Assembly (NCBI GenBank): GCA_910584845.1 | Contig: CAJUDH010000003.1 | Span: 124,001 to 188,000, forward strand | Direction: 5' to 3' | DNA from: an uncultured Lachnospiraceae bacterium | GTDB taxonomy: Bacteria > Bacillota > Clostridia > Lachnospirales > Lachnospiraceae | Length of the DNA: 64,000 nucleotides | In this document: one piece after another, positions 17,232 to 26,226 of the stretch | How positions within the stretch are numbered: the first letter of the stretch is position 1 | Layout of the letters: every line of letters begins with the position of its first letter | Notes under the pieces: generated by a model | What the model saw: only the letters and a program-made list of their open reading frames with translations | Databases searched by the model: none | What the model was told of the DNA's origin: nothing | Translations under genes and position numbers: made by a program

Positions 17232-17312
17232 CTACATTAAAAAAAATGTAAGGTTTCCGGTTTTTCTAAAAACAGGTAGAGCCTATGGCCGGATTTGACG
17301 GAAGCGGCCGGT

Positions 17313-18590
17313 TTACCTTGCCAGCCGCCCCCAATCCTCGTAAAAACCGGGATAAGAAATTTTGACGCATTCCGCCCCTAAAATTTCCGTTTCCCCTTCT
17401 GCCGCCGAGCCGGCTACGGCAAAAGTCATGGCGATCCGGTGGTCCCCATTGCTGTCGATTTGTGCCCCATGAAGGGGTTTCCCACCCTGGATAACCATGC
17501 CGTCCCCGGTTTCTTCTACCTGGGCGCCCATGGCTTTCAGATTCTGCACCATGACGGCAATCCGGTTGGATTCTTTGACTTTCAGCTCTTGTGCGTCCCG
17601 GATGACGGTTTCCCCGTCAGCGAAACAGGCCATGGCGGCAAGAATAGGGAGCTCGTCAATCAGGGTGGGGATTATGGCGCCGCTGATTACCGTGCCATGG
17701 AGGGGGCTGCTTTTTACCAGGATGTCCGCCGTGGGTTCACTGGAACCATGGTCTTCATTTAACAGGGTAAGGTTTGCCCCCATATTACGGCACACGTGCA
17801 GAAAACCGTCCCGGGTAGGGTTGACCCCTACGTTTCGGACCAGGATTTCCGACCCGGGGAGGATCAGGCCTGCGGCAAGGAAAAAGGCGGCAGAGGAAAT
17901 GTCGCCGGGCACCAGGATTTTCTGGCCGTATAATTCCCTGGCAGGGCGGATAAAAGCCGTGGCGCCTTCCGTGCGCACGTCAGCGCCAAAGCATGAAAGC
18001 ATGCGTTCCGTATGGTCGCGGGAGACGTAGGGTTCGGTGACTTTTGTTTCCCCGCCGGCATAAAGCCCGGCCAGCAAAATTGCTGATTTGACCTGGGCGG
18101 AGGCCACGGGGGAGTGGTAGTGGATCCCCTGTAAAGGGCCGCCTAAGATTTCTAATGGGGCGCAGCCATTGCCTTTGATGCTGCGGATTTGGGCCCCCAT
18201 CTGAGACAAGGGGTTCAGGATCCGCTTCATGGGCCGTTTTTGGATCGAACTGTCCCCGGTCAGCGAGGAAGCAAAATGCTGGCCTGCCAAAATCCCGGAA
18301 ATCAATCGGATGGTGGTGCCGCTGTTGTTGCAGTCCAGCATATGTTCCGGTTTTTTAAGCCCCCGTAAGCCGTTGCCCCGCACGGTGACAACCTGGCCCC
18401 GGTTTTCGATTTCCACCCCCATGCTGCGGAAACAGGCTATGGTAGACAGGCAGTCGGTCCCTTGAAGAAAATTGTGTATTTCTGTGGTCCCGTTGGCAAG
18501 GGAACCAAACATGACGCTCCGGTGGGAGATGGATTTGTCCCCGGGGACGGTTACCTGGCCTTTCAGGCCTTTGCATTTGCGAAATTTCAT
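17313..18590 (-). CDS. aroA: 3-phosphoshikimate 1-carboxyvinyltransferase (EPSP synthase)
   Basis: Sixth step of the shikimate pathway: joins shikimate-3-phosphate and phosphoenolpyruvate. 425 residues from the ATG at 18590, chosen for GGAGGAAAC upstream; the open frame extends 17 codons further without a better start. Motifs: VPGDKSISHRSVMFG near the N-terminus, the PEP-site loop NNSGTTIRLISG, SRDHTERML, and the C-terminal NGDHRIAMTFAVAG. The loop is of the Gram-positive type, not the enterobacterial NAGTAMRPL form. Third gene of the aroF-tyrA-aroA operon. Confidence 0.95.
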   Translation of the reverse strand: MKFRKCKGLKGQVTVPGDKSISHRSVMFGSLANGTTEIHNFLQGTDCLSTIACFRSMGVEIENRGQVVTVRGNGLRGLKKPEHMLDCNNSGTTIRLISGILAGQHFASSLTGDSSIQKRPMKRILNPLSQMGAQIRSIKGNGCAPLEILGGPLQGIHYHSPVASAQVKSAILLAGLYAGGETKVTEPYVSRDHTERMLSCFGADVRTEGATAFIRPARELYGQKILVPGDISSAAFFLAAGLILPGSEILVRNVGVNPTRDGFLHVCRNMGANLTLLNEDHGSSEPTADILVKSSPLHGTVISGAIIPTLIDELPILAAMACFADGETVIRDAQELKVKESNRIAVMVQNLKAMGAQVEETGDGMVIQGGKPLHGAQIDSNGDHRIAMTFAVAGSAAEGETEILGAECVKISYPGFYEDWGRLAR

Positions 18591-18656
18591 GTTTCCTCCA
18601 TTCTGTGCGTGTTCACGGCAATGGATGCCGGTTTCCCCCATTTTCCTGTGCCATTC

Positions 18657-19751
18657 CTAAGGGATTAATTCATAATTGTATTTTTTCAGCTGGTTCCAGG
18701 CCGCCTTCATGGCAGCTTCTTCATAAAACGTAATCCGCAGGGCCCCTTCCCCCCGTTCCCGGTTATGGTTGATGCCGATATTTTTGATATTGATCCCCCG
18801 GGCGCTTAGGATAACGGACAAAGTGGAAATGGACCCGGGCTCGTCCACAATATCTACCGTAAAGGAATAGTCCGGGGCCACCGAACCTTTGGCCCGGTCG
18901 GAAATGGAGTTGCGGTAAGAGCGGGAGCGGTCAAACAGCTGGAAAACCGCTTTTTTGTCCTGGTTTTCCAGGTGCTTTTGCACCTGCTGCAAAGATTCCA
19001 TGTAGGCCTGCAGGGCCTGGCTGACCGCTTTTGCATTGGCCATGCAGATCTGCTCCCACATTTCCGGGGAAGAGGAGGCGATCCGGGTAATGTCTTTAAA
19101 CCCGCCGGCGGCAAGCCGTTTCATCCGTTCTTCCTCGTCGTCGGAATCTTTTACCAGGTTTACCAGGCTGGAGGCGATAATATGGGGCAGGTGGCTGATG
19201 GCCGCCACAATCTGGTCGTGTTTTTCACAGTCCAGGATCAGGGGGATAGAACCGGCAAGTTTAGCCAGCCCGACCATTTGATCCACGTCCTGCCGGCGGG
19301 AGGCGGCGGTAGGGGTGATGATATAGTAAGCATTTTCCAGCAGGTGGCCGGTGGCGTTTTCATATCCGGTTTTTTCGGATCCGGCCATAGGGTGGCCCCC
19401 TATAAAACAATGTTCCATCCCCAGTTCTTTTACGGCCCGGTGGATGTCGGATTTGGTACTGCCTACGTCAGTCACAATGGCGCCTTCCTTTAAAAAGGGG
19501 CGGATGCGGGACAGATACCGGGCGTTGTGCTCCACGGGCGCGCAGAGGAAAATAATGTCACATTCTCTTAACGGCTCCCCCACTCCGTCCAAGATTACGT
19601 CCACGACCCCGTCTTTTTGCGCCTGCTCCAGCTTCTGCCGGGTCCGCATATAAGCCATAATTTTCAAATCTGGCCGGACTTGCTTCAGGCGTTTGGCCAG
19701 GGAGCCGCCGATCAGCCCCAAACCGATAAAGCCGATTACCTTGCTTGTCAT
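18657..19751 (-). CDS. tyrA: Prephenate dehydrogenase with C-terminal ACT domain
   Basis: Converts prephenate to 4-hydroxyphenylpyruvate for tyrosine synthesis. 364 residues: N-terminal Rossmann fold with GFIGLGLIGGSLA, a catalytic helical region (VGSTKSDIH; GGHPMAGSEKTGYENA), and a C-terminal ACT domain from about residue 295 (FTVDIVDEPGSISTLS) expected to sense tyrosine. There is no fused chorismate mutase. Its ATG overlaps the aroF stop by 4 nt, so the two are translationally coupled. Confidence 0.95.
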   Translation of the reverse strand: MTSKVIGFIGLGLIGGSLAKRLKQVRPDLKIMAYMRTRQKLEQAQKDGVVDVILDGVGEPLRECDIIFLCAPVEHNARYLSRIRPFLKEGAIVTDVGSTKSDIHRAVKELGMEHCFIGGHPMAGSEKTGYENATGHLLENAYYIITPTAASRRQDVDQMVGLAKLAGSIPLILDCEKHDQIVAAISHLPHIIASSLVNLVKDSDDEEERMKRLAAGGFKDITRIASSSPEMWEQICMANAKAVSQALQAYMESLQQVQKHLENQDKKAVFQLFDRSRSYRNSISDRAKGSVAPDYSFTVDIVDEPGSISTLSVILSARGINIKNIGINHNRERGEGALRITFYEEAAMKAAWNQLKKYNYELIP

Positions 19752-20764
19752 CCCAATGTCCTTCCTGCCAGCCGGGCATAGGGGAGAAGCTGTTCGGTGA
19801 GCTGCCCGAATTGCTCAAAGGTCAGGGATTGGGGGCCGTCGGATAGGGCACAGGACGGATTGGGGTGTACTTCCACCATCAGCCCGTCCGCCCCTGCTGC
19901 CACGGCACATTTGGCCAGGGGCAGTACATAGGCCCGTACCCCGGTGGCATGGCTGGGGTCTACAATCACCGGAAGGTGGGTCCTGCTGCGCAGCACGGGG
20001 ACGGCGCTGATATCCAGGGTATTCCTGGTGGAAGTCTCAAAGGTACGGATACCCCGCTCGCACAATACCACGTCTTCATTCCCTTCGGACATAATGTATT
20101 CCGCCGCGTTGAGCCATTCGTCGATGGTGGCGGACAGCCCCCGTTTCAACAGCACAGGGACGCCGGCTTTTCCGGCTTCTTTTAAAAGCTCGAAATTCTG
20201 CATGTTCCTGGCCCCGATCTGGAGCATATCCACATATTTGACGGCAGTTTCGATGGCGTGCTGGCTGGTTACTTCACAAATCACCCGCAGCCCTGTGGCT
20301 TCCCTGGCTTCTTTCATGTACCGCAGCCCTTCTTCTTCCAGGCCCTGGAAGGAGTAGGGGGAAGTCCTGGGCTTGTAGGCGCCGCCCCGCAGGAAAGTGG
20401 CCCCAGCTTTTTTTACGGCATAGGCGGTCTCCAAAAGCTGCTCCCGGCTTTCCACCGCACAAGGCCCGGCCATGACGGTAAGGGTCCCCGGCCCGATGGA
20501 AGTGTTCCCCACCTGTACCAGGGAATCTTCCGGGTGGAATTTTTTGTTGGCTAATTTATAGGATTCGGTTACGGGGACTACTTTGTCCACGCCGTCAGCA
20601 ATTTCAAAATTAATGCCATGTAGTTTGCTTTTATCGCCGACCACGCCAATGATGGTCACTTCATGCCCCCGGGAAAGGTGGACCTGCAGCCCTTTTTCTT
20701 CGATTTGCCCGGAGATACTGTGGATGGCTTCTTCCGAAGCGTTGGGCCTCATAATGATAATCAT
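19748..20764 (-). CDS. aroF: 3-deoxy-7-phosphoheptulonate synthase (DAHP synthase, ferredoxin-like-domain type)
   Basis: First step of the shikimate pathway: PEP plus erythrose-4-phosphate to DAHP. 338 residues, the length of the Thermotoga-type enzyme, with an N-terminal ferredoxin-like regulatory domain (about 1-70) and the barrel domain. Motifs: AGPCAVES (metal-site Cys), GGAYKPRTSPYSFQG, ERGIRTFE, VDPSHATG and VEVHPNPS. In the characterised Thermotoga enzyme the N-terminal domain binds Tyr or Phe. GAGGGATAGATT precedes the ATG at 20764. First gene of the operon. Confidence 0.95.
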   Translation of the reverse strand: MIIIMRPNASEEAIHSISGQIEEKGLQVHLSRGHEVTIIGVVGDKSKLHGINFEIADGVDKVVPVTESYKLANKKFHPEDSLVQVGNTSIGPGTLTVMAGPCAVESREQLLETAYAVKKAGATFLRGGAYKPRTSPYSFQGLEEEGLRYMKEAREATGLRVICEVTSQHAIETAVKYVDMLQIGARNMQNFELLKEAGKAGVPVLLKRGLSATIDEWLNAAEYIMSEGNEDVVLCERGIRTFETSTRNTLDISAVPVLRSRTHLPVIVDPSHATGVRAYVLPLAKCAVAAGADGLMVEVHPNPSCALSDGPQSLTFEQFGQLTEQLLPYARLAGRTLG

Positions 20765-20842
20765 AATCTATCCCTCGCATTTCCTTTTTATTTTGACCGT
20801 AGATTTTTTGGCCGTAACAGGCCGTCAGCCTGCTGCCTTCGT

Positions 20843-20871
20843 ATTCTAACGCATTTTTTTGATATTGTCAA
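20843..20871 (-). promoter_or_regulatory. Promoter of the aroF-tyrA-aroA operon
   Basis: Near-consensus minus-strand promoter: TTGACA (20866-20871), 17-bp spacer, TAGAAT (20843-20848). The leader to the aroF start is about 70 nt and includes a small GC-rich stem (CAGGC...GCCTG), too short to call a T-box or attenuator. Confidence 0.8.
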
Positions 20872-20954
20872 CGCTCTATTACGTTGAACTTTAACACTTT
20901 AAAGCAAATATCCATTACCGGTTAAAAATAATTGATACAAATCTGCTCTTTATC

Positions 20955-20983
20955 TTGTAATTTACGGACTTTTCTAGTAAAAT
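20955..20983 (+). promoter_or_regulatory. Promoter of the EF-G-like gene
   Basis: TTGTAA (20955-20960), 17-bp spacer, TAAAAT (20978-20983), about 40 nt before the start codon, with AGGAGGAAATAAT as ribosome binding site. Confidence 0.65.
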
Positions 20984-21023
20984 ACCCTTATGAGACAAAA
21001 TTTGAAGTACAGGAGGAAATAAT

Positions 21024-23126
21024 ATGAACGTTTATGGGACACAGCAAATCCGTAACGTCGCATTGCTTGGCCACGGAGGCGCCGGTAAGACGACAGTCGC
21101 AGAAGCCCTGGCGCTGCTGACTGGCGTAACAAAGCGTATGGGGAAAGTGACTGACGGCAATACGATCAGCGATTATGATAAGGAAGAGATTAAACGTCAG
21201 TTTTCTATCTCTACCTCCCTGGTACCGCTGGAATATAATGGAGAAGAAGGCCCGATTAAGATTAACCTGCTCGACACCCCCGGATATTTTGACTTTGTGG
21301 GGGAAGTGGAGGAAGCCATCAGCGTGGCCGACGCCGCAATTATCGTAGTGAACTGCAAGGCGGGGATTGAGGTGGGCACCGAGAAAGCTTGGGAACTGTG
21401 TGAAAAATACAACCTCCCCCGGATTATATTCGTGACAAATATGGACGACGACCATGCCAGCTACCGGGAACTGGTACTGAAGATGGAGACCCGGTTTGGC
21501 AGGAAGATCGCTCCTTTCCAGCTGCCGATCCGTGAAAATGAAAAATTTGTGGGATATGTGAACGTGGTAAAAATGGCCGGCCGCCGTTTTACCAATATGA
21601 GCGATTATGAAGAGTGTGAGATCCCCGAATATTCCCAGAAAAACCTGGGCATTGCCAGGGAAGCGCTGATGGAGGCGGTTGCCGAGACCAGCGAGGAGTA
21701 TATGGAGCGCTATTTCTCCGGGGAGGAATTTACCTATGAAGAGATTTCCTCCGCCCTTCGGGAACATGTGATAGACGGCAATATCGTGCCGGTGCTCATG
21801 GGTTCCGGTATTAACTGCCAGGGCTTTAAGACCCTTTTGCAGGCAATCGACCGGTATTTGCCCACACCGGATAAGTTTGAGTGCATCGGCGTGGATATTT
21901 CTACCGGCGAGCGGTTTACCGCTAAGTACAATGACCAGGTGTCTTTGTCAGCCAGGGTTTTCAAGACCATCGTAGACCCGTTTATCGGAAAATATTCCCT
22001 GATGAAGATCTGTACCGGCACTTTGAAGCCGGATTCCGCCATTTACAACGTGAACAAGGACACGGAAGAACGGGTGGCCAAGCTGTATGTGCTGCGGGGC
22101 AAAGACGCCATTGAAGTGAAGGAGCTGAAGGCCGGCGATATTGGCGCCGTGGGAAAACTGAACGTGACCCAGACCGGCGATACCATAGCCGTGCGCACCG
22201 CCCCCATTGTCTACCATAAACCGGACATTTCCACCCCCTACACTTATATGCGCTACAGGACCGTGACCAAAGGGGATGAGGATAAGGTAAGCAGCGCCCT
22301 GTCCAAACTGACTGAAGAAGACTTGACTTTGAAGGCGGTCAACGACAAGGAAAACCGCCAACTGCTTTTGTACGGCATCGGGGACCAGCAGCTGGAAGTG
22401 GTGGTGAGCAAGCTGTTGAACCGCTATAAAGTGGAAGTGCAGTTAAGCAAGCCCAAATTTGCCTTCCGGGAGACGATCCGCAAGAAAGTGGAAGTGCAGG
22501 GCAAGTATAAGAAGCAGACCGGTGGCCATGGCCAGTACGGCGACGTAAAGATGACCTTCGAGCCGTCGGGGGATTTGGAGTCACCTTATGTATTTGAGGA
22601 GAACGTGTTTGGCGGCGCCGTGCCCAGGAACTATTTCCCGGCAGTGGAAAAAGGCGTGCAGGAAAGCTGCGTGAAAGGGCCGTTGGCTGCCTATCCTGTA
22701 GTCGGCGTGAAGGCCACGCTCATTGACGGTTCCTACCATCCGGTGGACTCCTCTGAAATGGCCTTTAAGACGGCAGCTTCCATGGCCTTTAAGAAAGGCT
22801 TTATGGACGCCAACCCGGTTTTGCTGGAACCCATTGCCTCTGTGAAGGTAACGGTTCCGGATAAATTTACCGGCGACGTTATGGGGGATTTGAACCGCAG
22901 GAGGGGCCGGGTGCTGGGCATGAATTCCGACCATCATGGCAAACAGATCATTGAAGCCGACGTGCCTATGTCCGAGATGTTTGGCTACAATACCGATTTG
23001 CGTTCCATGACCGGAGGCATCGGCTTGTTTGAATATGAGTTTGCCCGTTATGAGCAGGCTCCCGGCGACATCCAGAAGAAAGAAGTGGAAGCCAGGGCTT
23101 CCAAGGTGGACGGCCTGGACGCATAA
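21024..23126 (+). CDS. EF-G-like translational GTPase (FusA2-type homologue)
   Basis: 700 residues with the full EF-G domain layout (G domain, beta-barrel, two EF-G alpha/beta domains and the domain IV motif GGHGQYGDVKMTFEP). It differs from housekeeping EF-G: P-loop GHGGAGKTT instead of AHxDAGKTT, DTPGYFDF where EF-G has DTPGH, and TNMDDD in place of NKxD. Family members with these changes are EF-G paralogues of unclear role, not the ribosomal operon fusA. Flanking genes are not ribosomal, which agrees. A monocistronic promoter precedes it and a hairpin follows. Confidence 0.88.
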   Translation: MNVYGTQQIRNVALLGHGGAGKTTVAEALALLTGVTKRMGKVTDGNTISDYDKEEIKRQFSISTSLVPLEYNGEEGPIKINLLDTPGYFDFVGEVEEAISVADAAIIVVNCKAGIEVGTEKAWELCEKYNLPRIIFVTNMDDDHASYRELVLKMETRFGRKIAPFQLPIRENEKFVGYVNVVKMAGRRFTNMSDYEECEIPEYSQKNLGIAREALMEAVAETSEEYMERYFSGEEFTYEEISSALREHVIDGNIVPVLMGSGINCQGFKTLLQAIDRYLPTPDKFECIGVDISTGERFTAKYNDQVSLSARVFKTIVDPFIGKYSLMKICTGTLKPDSAIYNVNKDTEERVAKLYVLRGKDAIEVKELKAGDIGAVGKLNVTQTGDTIAVRTAPIVYHKPDISTPYTYMRYRTVTKGDEDKVSSALSKLTEEDLTLKAVNDKENRQLLLYGIGDQQLEVVVSKLLNRYKVEVQLSKPKFAFRETIRKKVEVQGKYKKQTGGHGQYGDVKMTFEPSGDLESPYVFEENVFGGAVPRNYFPAVEKGVQESCVKGPLAAYPVVGVKATLIDGSYHPVDSSEMAFKTAASMAFKKGFMDANPVLLEPIASVKVTVPDKFTGDVMGDLNRRRGRVLGMNSDHHGKQIIEADVPMSEMFGYNTDLRSMTGGIGLFEYEFARYEQAPGDIQKKEVEARASKVDGLDA

Positions 23127-23147
23127 TCAGCACAAAGAGCTATGCAT

Positions 23148-23180
23148 GGGGAAGCAGGCCGCAGGCCGGCTTCCCTTGTT
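23148..23180 (+). terminator. Probable terminator of the EF-G-like gene
   Basis: GGGAAGC (23148-23154) pairs with GCTTCCC, with an inner GGCC/GGCC helix, followed by TTGTTT. It lies about 20 nt after the stop codon. Confidence 0.55.
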
Positions 23181-23235
23181 TCGGCGTCCGGAATCCACAG
23201 TCCTACGGGGCGTTTTGTGACGACAGGAGGAAAAA

Positions 23236-24162
23236 ATGGAAGCGAGAAAATTGTTTTCCCGGGTGGGATGGGCCTTTGTGGCCTTTTGCCTGGTAAACAT
23301 CGCCGTCCAGCTGCTGATAGGGGCGGGGATCGGCGCATGGATAATGTTAATGGATGGGGCAATGCCCGACATGGACACCCTGCTTTTGTCGCAGGTTTGT
23401 ATGTATGTGTTTGCATTCCCTGTATTTTGGCTGATGATGCGGCGGATCCCGTCTTGGCACAAGCCGGAAGGGGAGAAGCTTTCCCTGGGCAGCTTCCTTA
23501 TGTGGGCCGTTGTCTGTTTTGGCTTTACTTATATCGGCAATTTTATCGGCCAATTTTTAATGTGGGTGGTTGGGATGGCCACGGGCAACCCGCCGGCGAA
23601 CCCTGTGATGGATATGCTCGGCGAAATGAACCCCTGGGTTATGATCCTGACTACGGTGGTTATCGCGCCGGTGATGGAAGAACTGATGTTCCGCAAATTC
23701 CTCATTGACCGCCTGGTGCCTTATGGGCAGAAGGCGGCAGTGTTAATATCCGGCCTGGCCTTTGGCTTGTTCCATGGAAACTTTTTCCAATTTTTCTATG
23801 CCTGTATGCTGGGCGGGATTTTTGCCTATCTTTATAGCAGCACTGGGCGGATCCGCTACAATATCTTATTGCATATGATCATCAATGCGGTGGGAGGGGT
23901 GGTGCCGATTTTGCTGTTGCCAGGTTTGGAGGATTTTACGGCAGCTTCCCTTTTTTCCATATTTGGCAGCTTGGTATTGGTGGCGATAATGGTTGCAACC
24001 ATTATCGGCGCCATAGTCCTGGCCTGCGTTTTTGGCTGGAGGCTGCCATGGTTCGGGGGCTGGGCGCCCAGGCCGGAGAAAGGCCTTTGGCGGGCGGTGC
24101 TGACTGCGCCAGGGGTCATCGGGTTTATGGCGGCATGTGTAGTTATGTTTATTTTATCATGA
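23236..24162 (+). CDS. CPBP-family intramembrane glutamic protease (Rce1/Abi-like)
   Basis: Integral membrane protein of 308 residues with about eight hydrophobic segments. The three CPBP motifs are present: Glu148-Glu149 with Arg in VMEELMFRKFLIDRL, FGLFHGNFFQF, and HMIINAVGG. Family members cleave substrates inside the membrane and some process bacteriocins or act in self-immunity; no bacteriocin precursor is visible nearby. AGGAGG precedes the ATG. A Pro-Pro-rich loop lies between transmembrane segments. Confidence 0.88.
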   Translation: MEARKLFSRVGWAFVAFCLVNIAVQLLIGAGIGAWIMLMDGAMPDMDTLLLSQVCMYVFAFPVFWLMMRRIPSWHKPEGEKLSLGSFLMWAVVCFGFTYIGNFIGQFLMWVVGMATGNPPANPVMDMLGEMNPWVMILTTVVIAPVMEELMFRKFLIDRLVPYGQKAAVLISGLAFGLFHGNFFQFFYACMLGGIFAYLYSSTGRIRYNILLHMIINAVGGVVPILLLPGLEDFTAASLFSIFGSLVLVAIMVATIIGAIVLACVFGWRLPWFGGWAPRPEKGLWRAVLTAPGVIGFMAACVVMFILS

Positions 24163-24197
24163 AAAATTCTATATCATGAGAAAGGTAAAAGAATAGA

Positions 24198-25250
24198 TTG
24201 ATTAAAGAAATGAATAAAACGGTATATGAAATTTCTCAATTTCGAAAAGGGCTGGAAAACCGCCCGGCAGCAAAAGGCCTGCATCCCATAGACAGGGAAA
24301 CATTCACTTTGCTTTTAAGCGGTATCTCCACCTGCCGGAAAATGCCAGGCATCCCTGCCCATATGGGCTATGAAGCTTTGTACCATTGCGGGGAGGAGGG
24401 GTCCGAAAAAGAAGGCCGGGAATATTTGCGGGCGGTATATGGCATCCAAGGGAGGAAATCCCTGGAAAAGGCCTTGCTGGAGAAGTTTTCCGACGGCGAA
24501 AGGTATGGGTATTTTATGACTTTCTGGGTGGGGGCCCCCATGTTCCATCCAAGGAGCCTGGAGCCGGATGACTGGTCATGGTTTTTGGAATGCATGGATT
24601 TGGCAAAGCCATTTTATCCGCTTCTTAAGGAAAAGGGGTTTTATGCCTGGGGCATTAACGAAAAAATAGGCCTGTGCCGGAAGGCGGCGGCTTGCGGGGT
24701 TATTTCCGACCAGGATTTTTGGGAGCTGGCAGACCCCTGGGTCCGCCAGGCCCAGGCTTTTTACCGTTCCTGGGAGGAATATGCCGTAAGCTGCCTGTGC
24801 GGCTCTGCTTATGTGATGCGCCAGGAGGGTTCCAAGATGGCTGATTTCCTTCACCTGAATATGGAGCTGGTAGGCCAGCTGCTGGCAGAAGGGGGCGCAT
24901 GGGGGGATAATGGCTGGTATGTGCCAAAGGAAAGGGAATGGGCGGACCTGCAGGACCCCCGGCAGCAATGCCTGGCTACCAGGAAGGTGCTGGAGGGGGG
25001 CCAGGTGGGCTATATGTACCGGGAAGAGCCTGCGGACGATTTCCCGGATTGCGGCTGGCGCTTCTTTGTGGGGGACGAGCCGGAGGAATATATTACCCAG
25101 CCGGACAACGTAGTGATCTGCAGTTTCAATGAAATTGCAAACCTGGACCCCACCGTGTTGGCTTATTTTTATGCCGGCTACGGCCGGGAATTTGAAAAAG
25201 GGGAAGATGGCTGGAGGGAGGCTACACAGGAAAATGGGCAGCAGGTTTAA
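24198..25250 (+). CDS. DUF1266-like protein with C-terminal Imm33 (DUF2185) domain
   Basis: 350 residues, soluble, no signal peptide. The first half (about 30-220) resembles DUF1266-type helical proteins (YGIQGRKSLEKALLEKF, conserved Trp residues). The C-terminal part (about 255-345) matches the Imm33/DUF2185 pattern: ATRKVLEGGQVGYMYREE, GWRFFVGDEPEEY, then IANLDPTVLAYF. Imm33 domains occur in toxin-immunity and housekeeping contexts; no toxin is adjacent. The predicted start is TTG at 24198, but ATG at 24210 is equally possible. Its 3' end overlaps the zinc-binding protein gene by 17 nt, so it probably shares that operon. Confidence 0.65.
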   Translation: MIKEMNKTVYEISQFRKGLENRPAAKGLHPIDRETFTLLLSGISTCRKMPGIPAHMGYEALYHCGEEGSEKEGREYLRAVYGIQGRKSLEKALLEKFSDGERYGYFMTFWVGAPMFHPRSLEPDDWSWFLECMDLAKPFYPLLKEKGFYAWGINEKIGLCRKAAACGVISDQDFWELADPWVRQAQAFYRSWEEYAVSCLCGSAYVMRQEGSKMADFLHLNMELVGQLLAEGGAWGDNGWYVPKEREWADLQDPRQQCLATRKVLEGGQVGYMYREEPADDFPDCGWRFFVGDEPEEYITQPDNVVICSFNEIANLDPTVLAYFYAGYGREFEKGEDGWREATQENGQQV

Positions 25251-26226
25251 GGCCCGTTTGCTGCTGTTGGCGTTGCCTGCCCTTTTGGCAGGGTGCGCGC
25301 CCATGCCCGGCATCCCGGACAGGGAGGCAGAGGGGAAACTGGCCGTGGTGGCGACTTTGTTCCCTTATTACGATTTTGCCAGGCAGATTGCCGGGGAGCA
25401 GGTGGATCTGGCTTTGGTAGTGCCGGCAGGGATGGACAGCCATTCCTTTGAGCCCACGCCCGCGGATATACGGACCATACAGGCGGCAGACGTGCTGCTC
25501 TGTAACGGCGGGGCCATGGAGCATTGGCTGTGGGAGGTCCTGGACGCCGTGGATACTTCGGAAACGGCTGTGGTGGCCATGATGGACTATGTGGATGTGG
25601 TAGAGGAAGAAATGGTGGAAGGTATGGAAGACGGGGTTGGAGGGCATGTCCATGAAGAAGGGGACGGCCGCCACCACGGGGATGGGGAAGACGGGGAATA
25701 TGACGAACATGTGTGGACTTCCCCGGCCAATGCCATGAAGATGGCAGAGGCGGTCCGGGACGTGCTGGCGCGGGAAGACCCGGGGCACAGGCAGGAATAC
25801 GAGGCGGCAACAGAAGCATATTTGGCGGAATTGGAACGCATTGACGCCGGTTTTCGCCAGGTGTGCAGGGAACGGAAAAGGGACACCATTATATTGGGGG
25901 ATAAATTCCCTTTCCGCTATCTGGCAGACCAGTATGGGCTGGATTACTGGGCCGCTTTCTCCGGATGCAGCACGGATACGGAACCCAGTGCGAAAACTAT
26001 TGCTTTTTTGATTGATAAGGTGCGCCAGGAGGGGATTCCCGTGGTCTACTACCTGGAACTAAGCAGCCCCAGGGTGGCAGAGGTGATCGGCGAGGAAACC
26101 GGGGCAAAGCCTTTGCTTTTGCATTCCTGCCATAACGTGACCCGGCTTCAGTTTAACCAAGGCGCCACTTATGTGGGGCTGATGGAGCAGAATATCGAGA
26201 ATTTGAGAAAAGGGCTGGTGGAATGA
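25234..26226 (+). CDS. Zinc/manganese ABC transporter substrate-binding lipoprotein (ZnuA-like)
   Basis: Metal-binding lipoprotein, 330 residues from the ATG at 25234 (AGGAAA upstream); the frame is open further 5' but lacks a sensible start. A lipobox is seen in ALLAGCAP. Metal ligands: His in GMDSHSFEPTP, a His/Asp-rich loop of about 30 residues (HVHEEGDGRHHG...DEHVW), and later DKFPFRYLADQYGLDYWAAF, the Firmicute variant that replaces the usual HxAFGY histidine. Overlaps the ATPase gene by 4 nt. Confidence 0.9.
   Translation: MGSRFKARLLLLALPALLAGCAPMPGIPDREAEGKLAVVATLFPYYDFARQIAGEQVDLALVVPAGMDSHSFEPTPADIRTIQAADVLLCNGGAMEHWLWEVLDAVDTSETAVVAMMDYVDVVEEEMVEGMEDGVGGHVHEEGDGRHHGDGEDGEYDEHVWTSPANAMKMAEAVRDVLAREDPGHRQEYEAATEAYLAELERIDAGFRQVCRERKRDTIILGDKFPFRYLADQYGLDYWAAFSGCSTDTEPSAKTIAFLIDKVRQEGIPVVYYLELSSPRVAEVIGEETGAKPLLLHSCHNVTRLQFNQGATYVGLMEQNIENLRKGLVE

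Noticed and set aside
20765..20842. T-box or attenuator upstream of aroF
   Set aside because: The transcribed leader is only about 70 nt and lacks T-box conserved sequences or a terminator/antiterminator pair.
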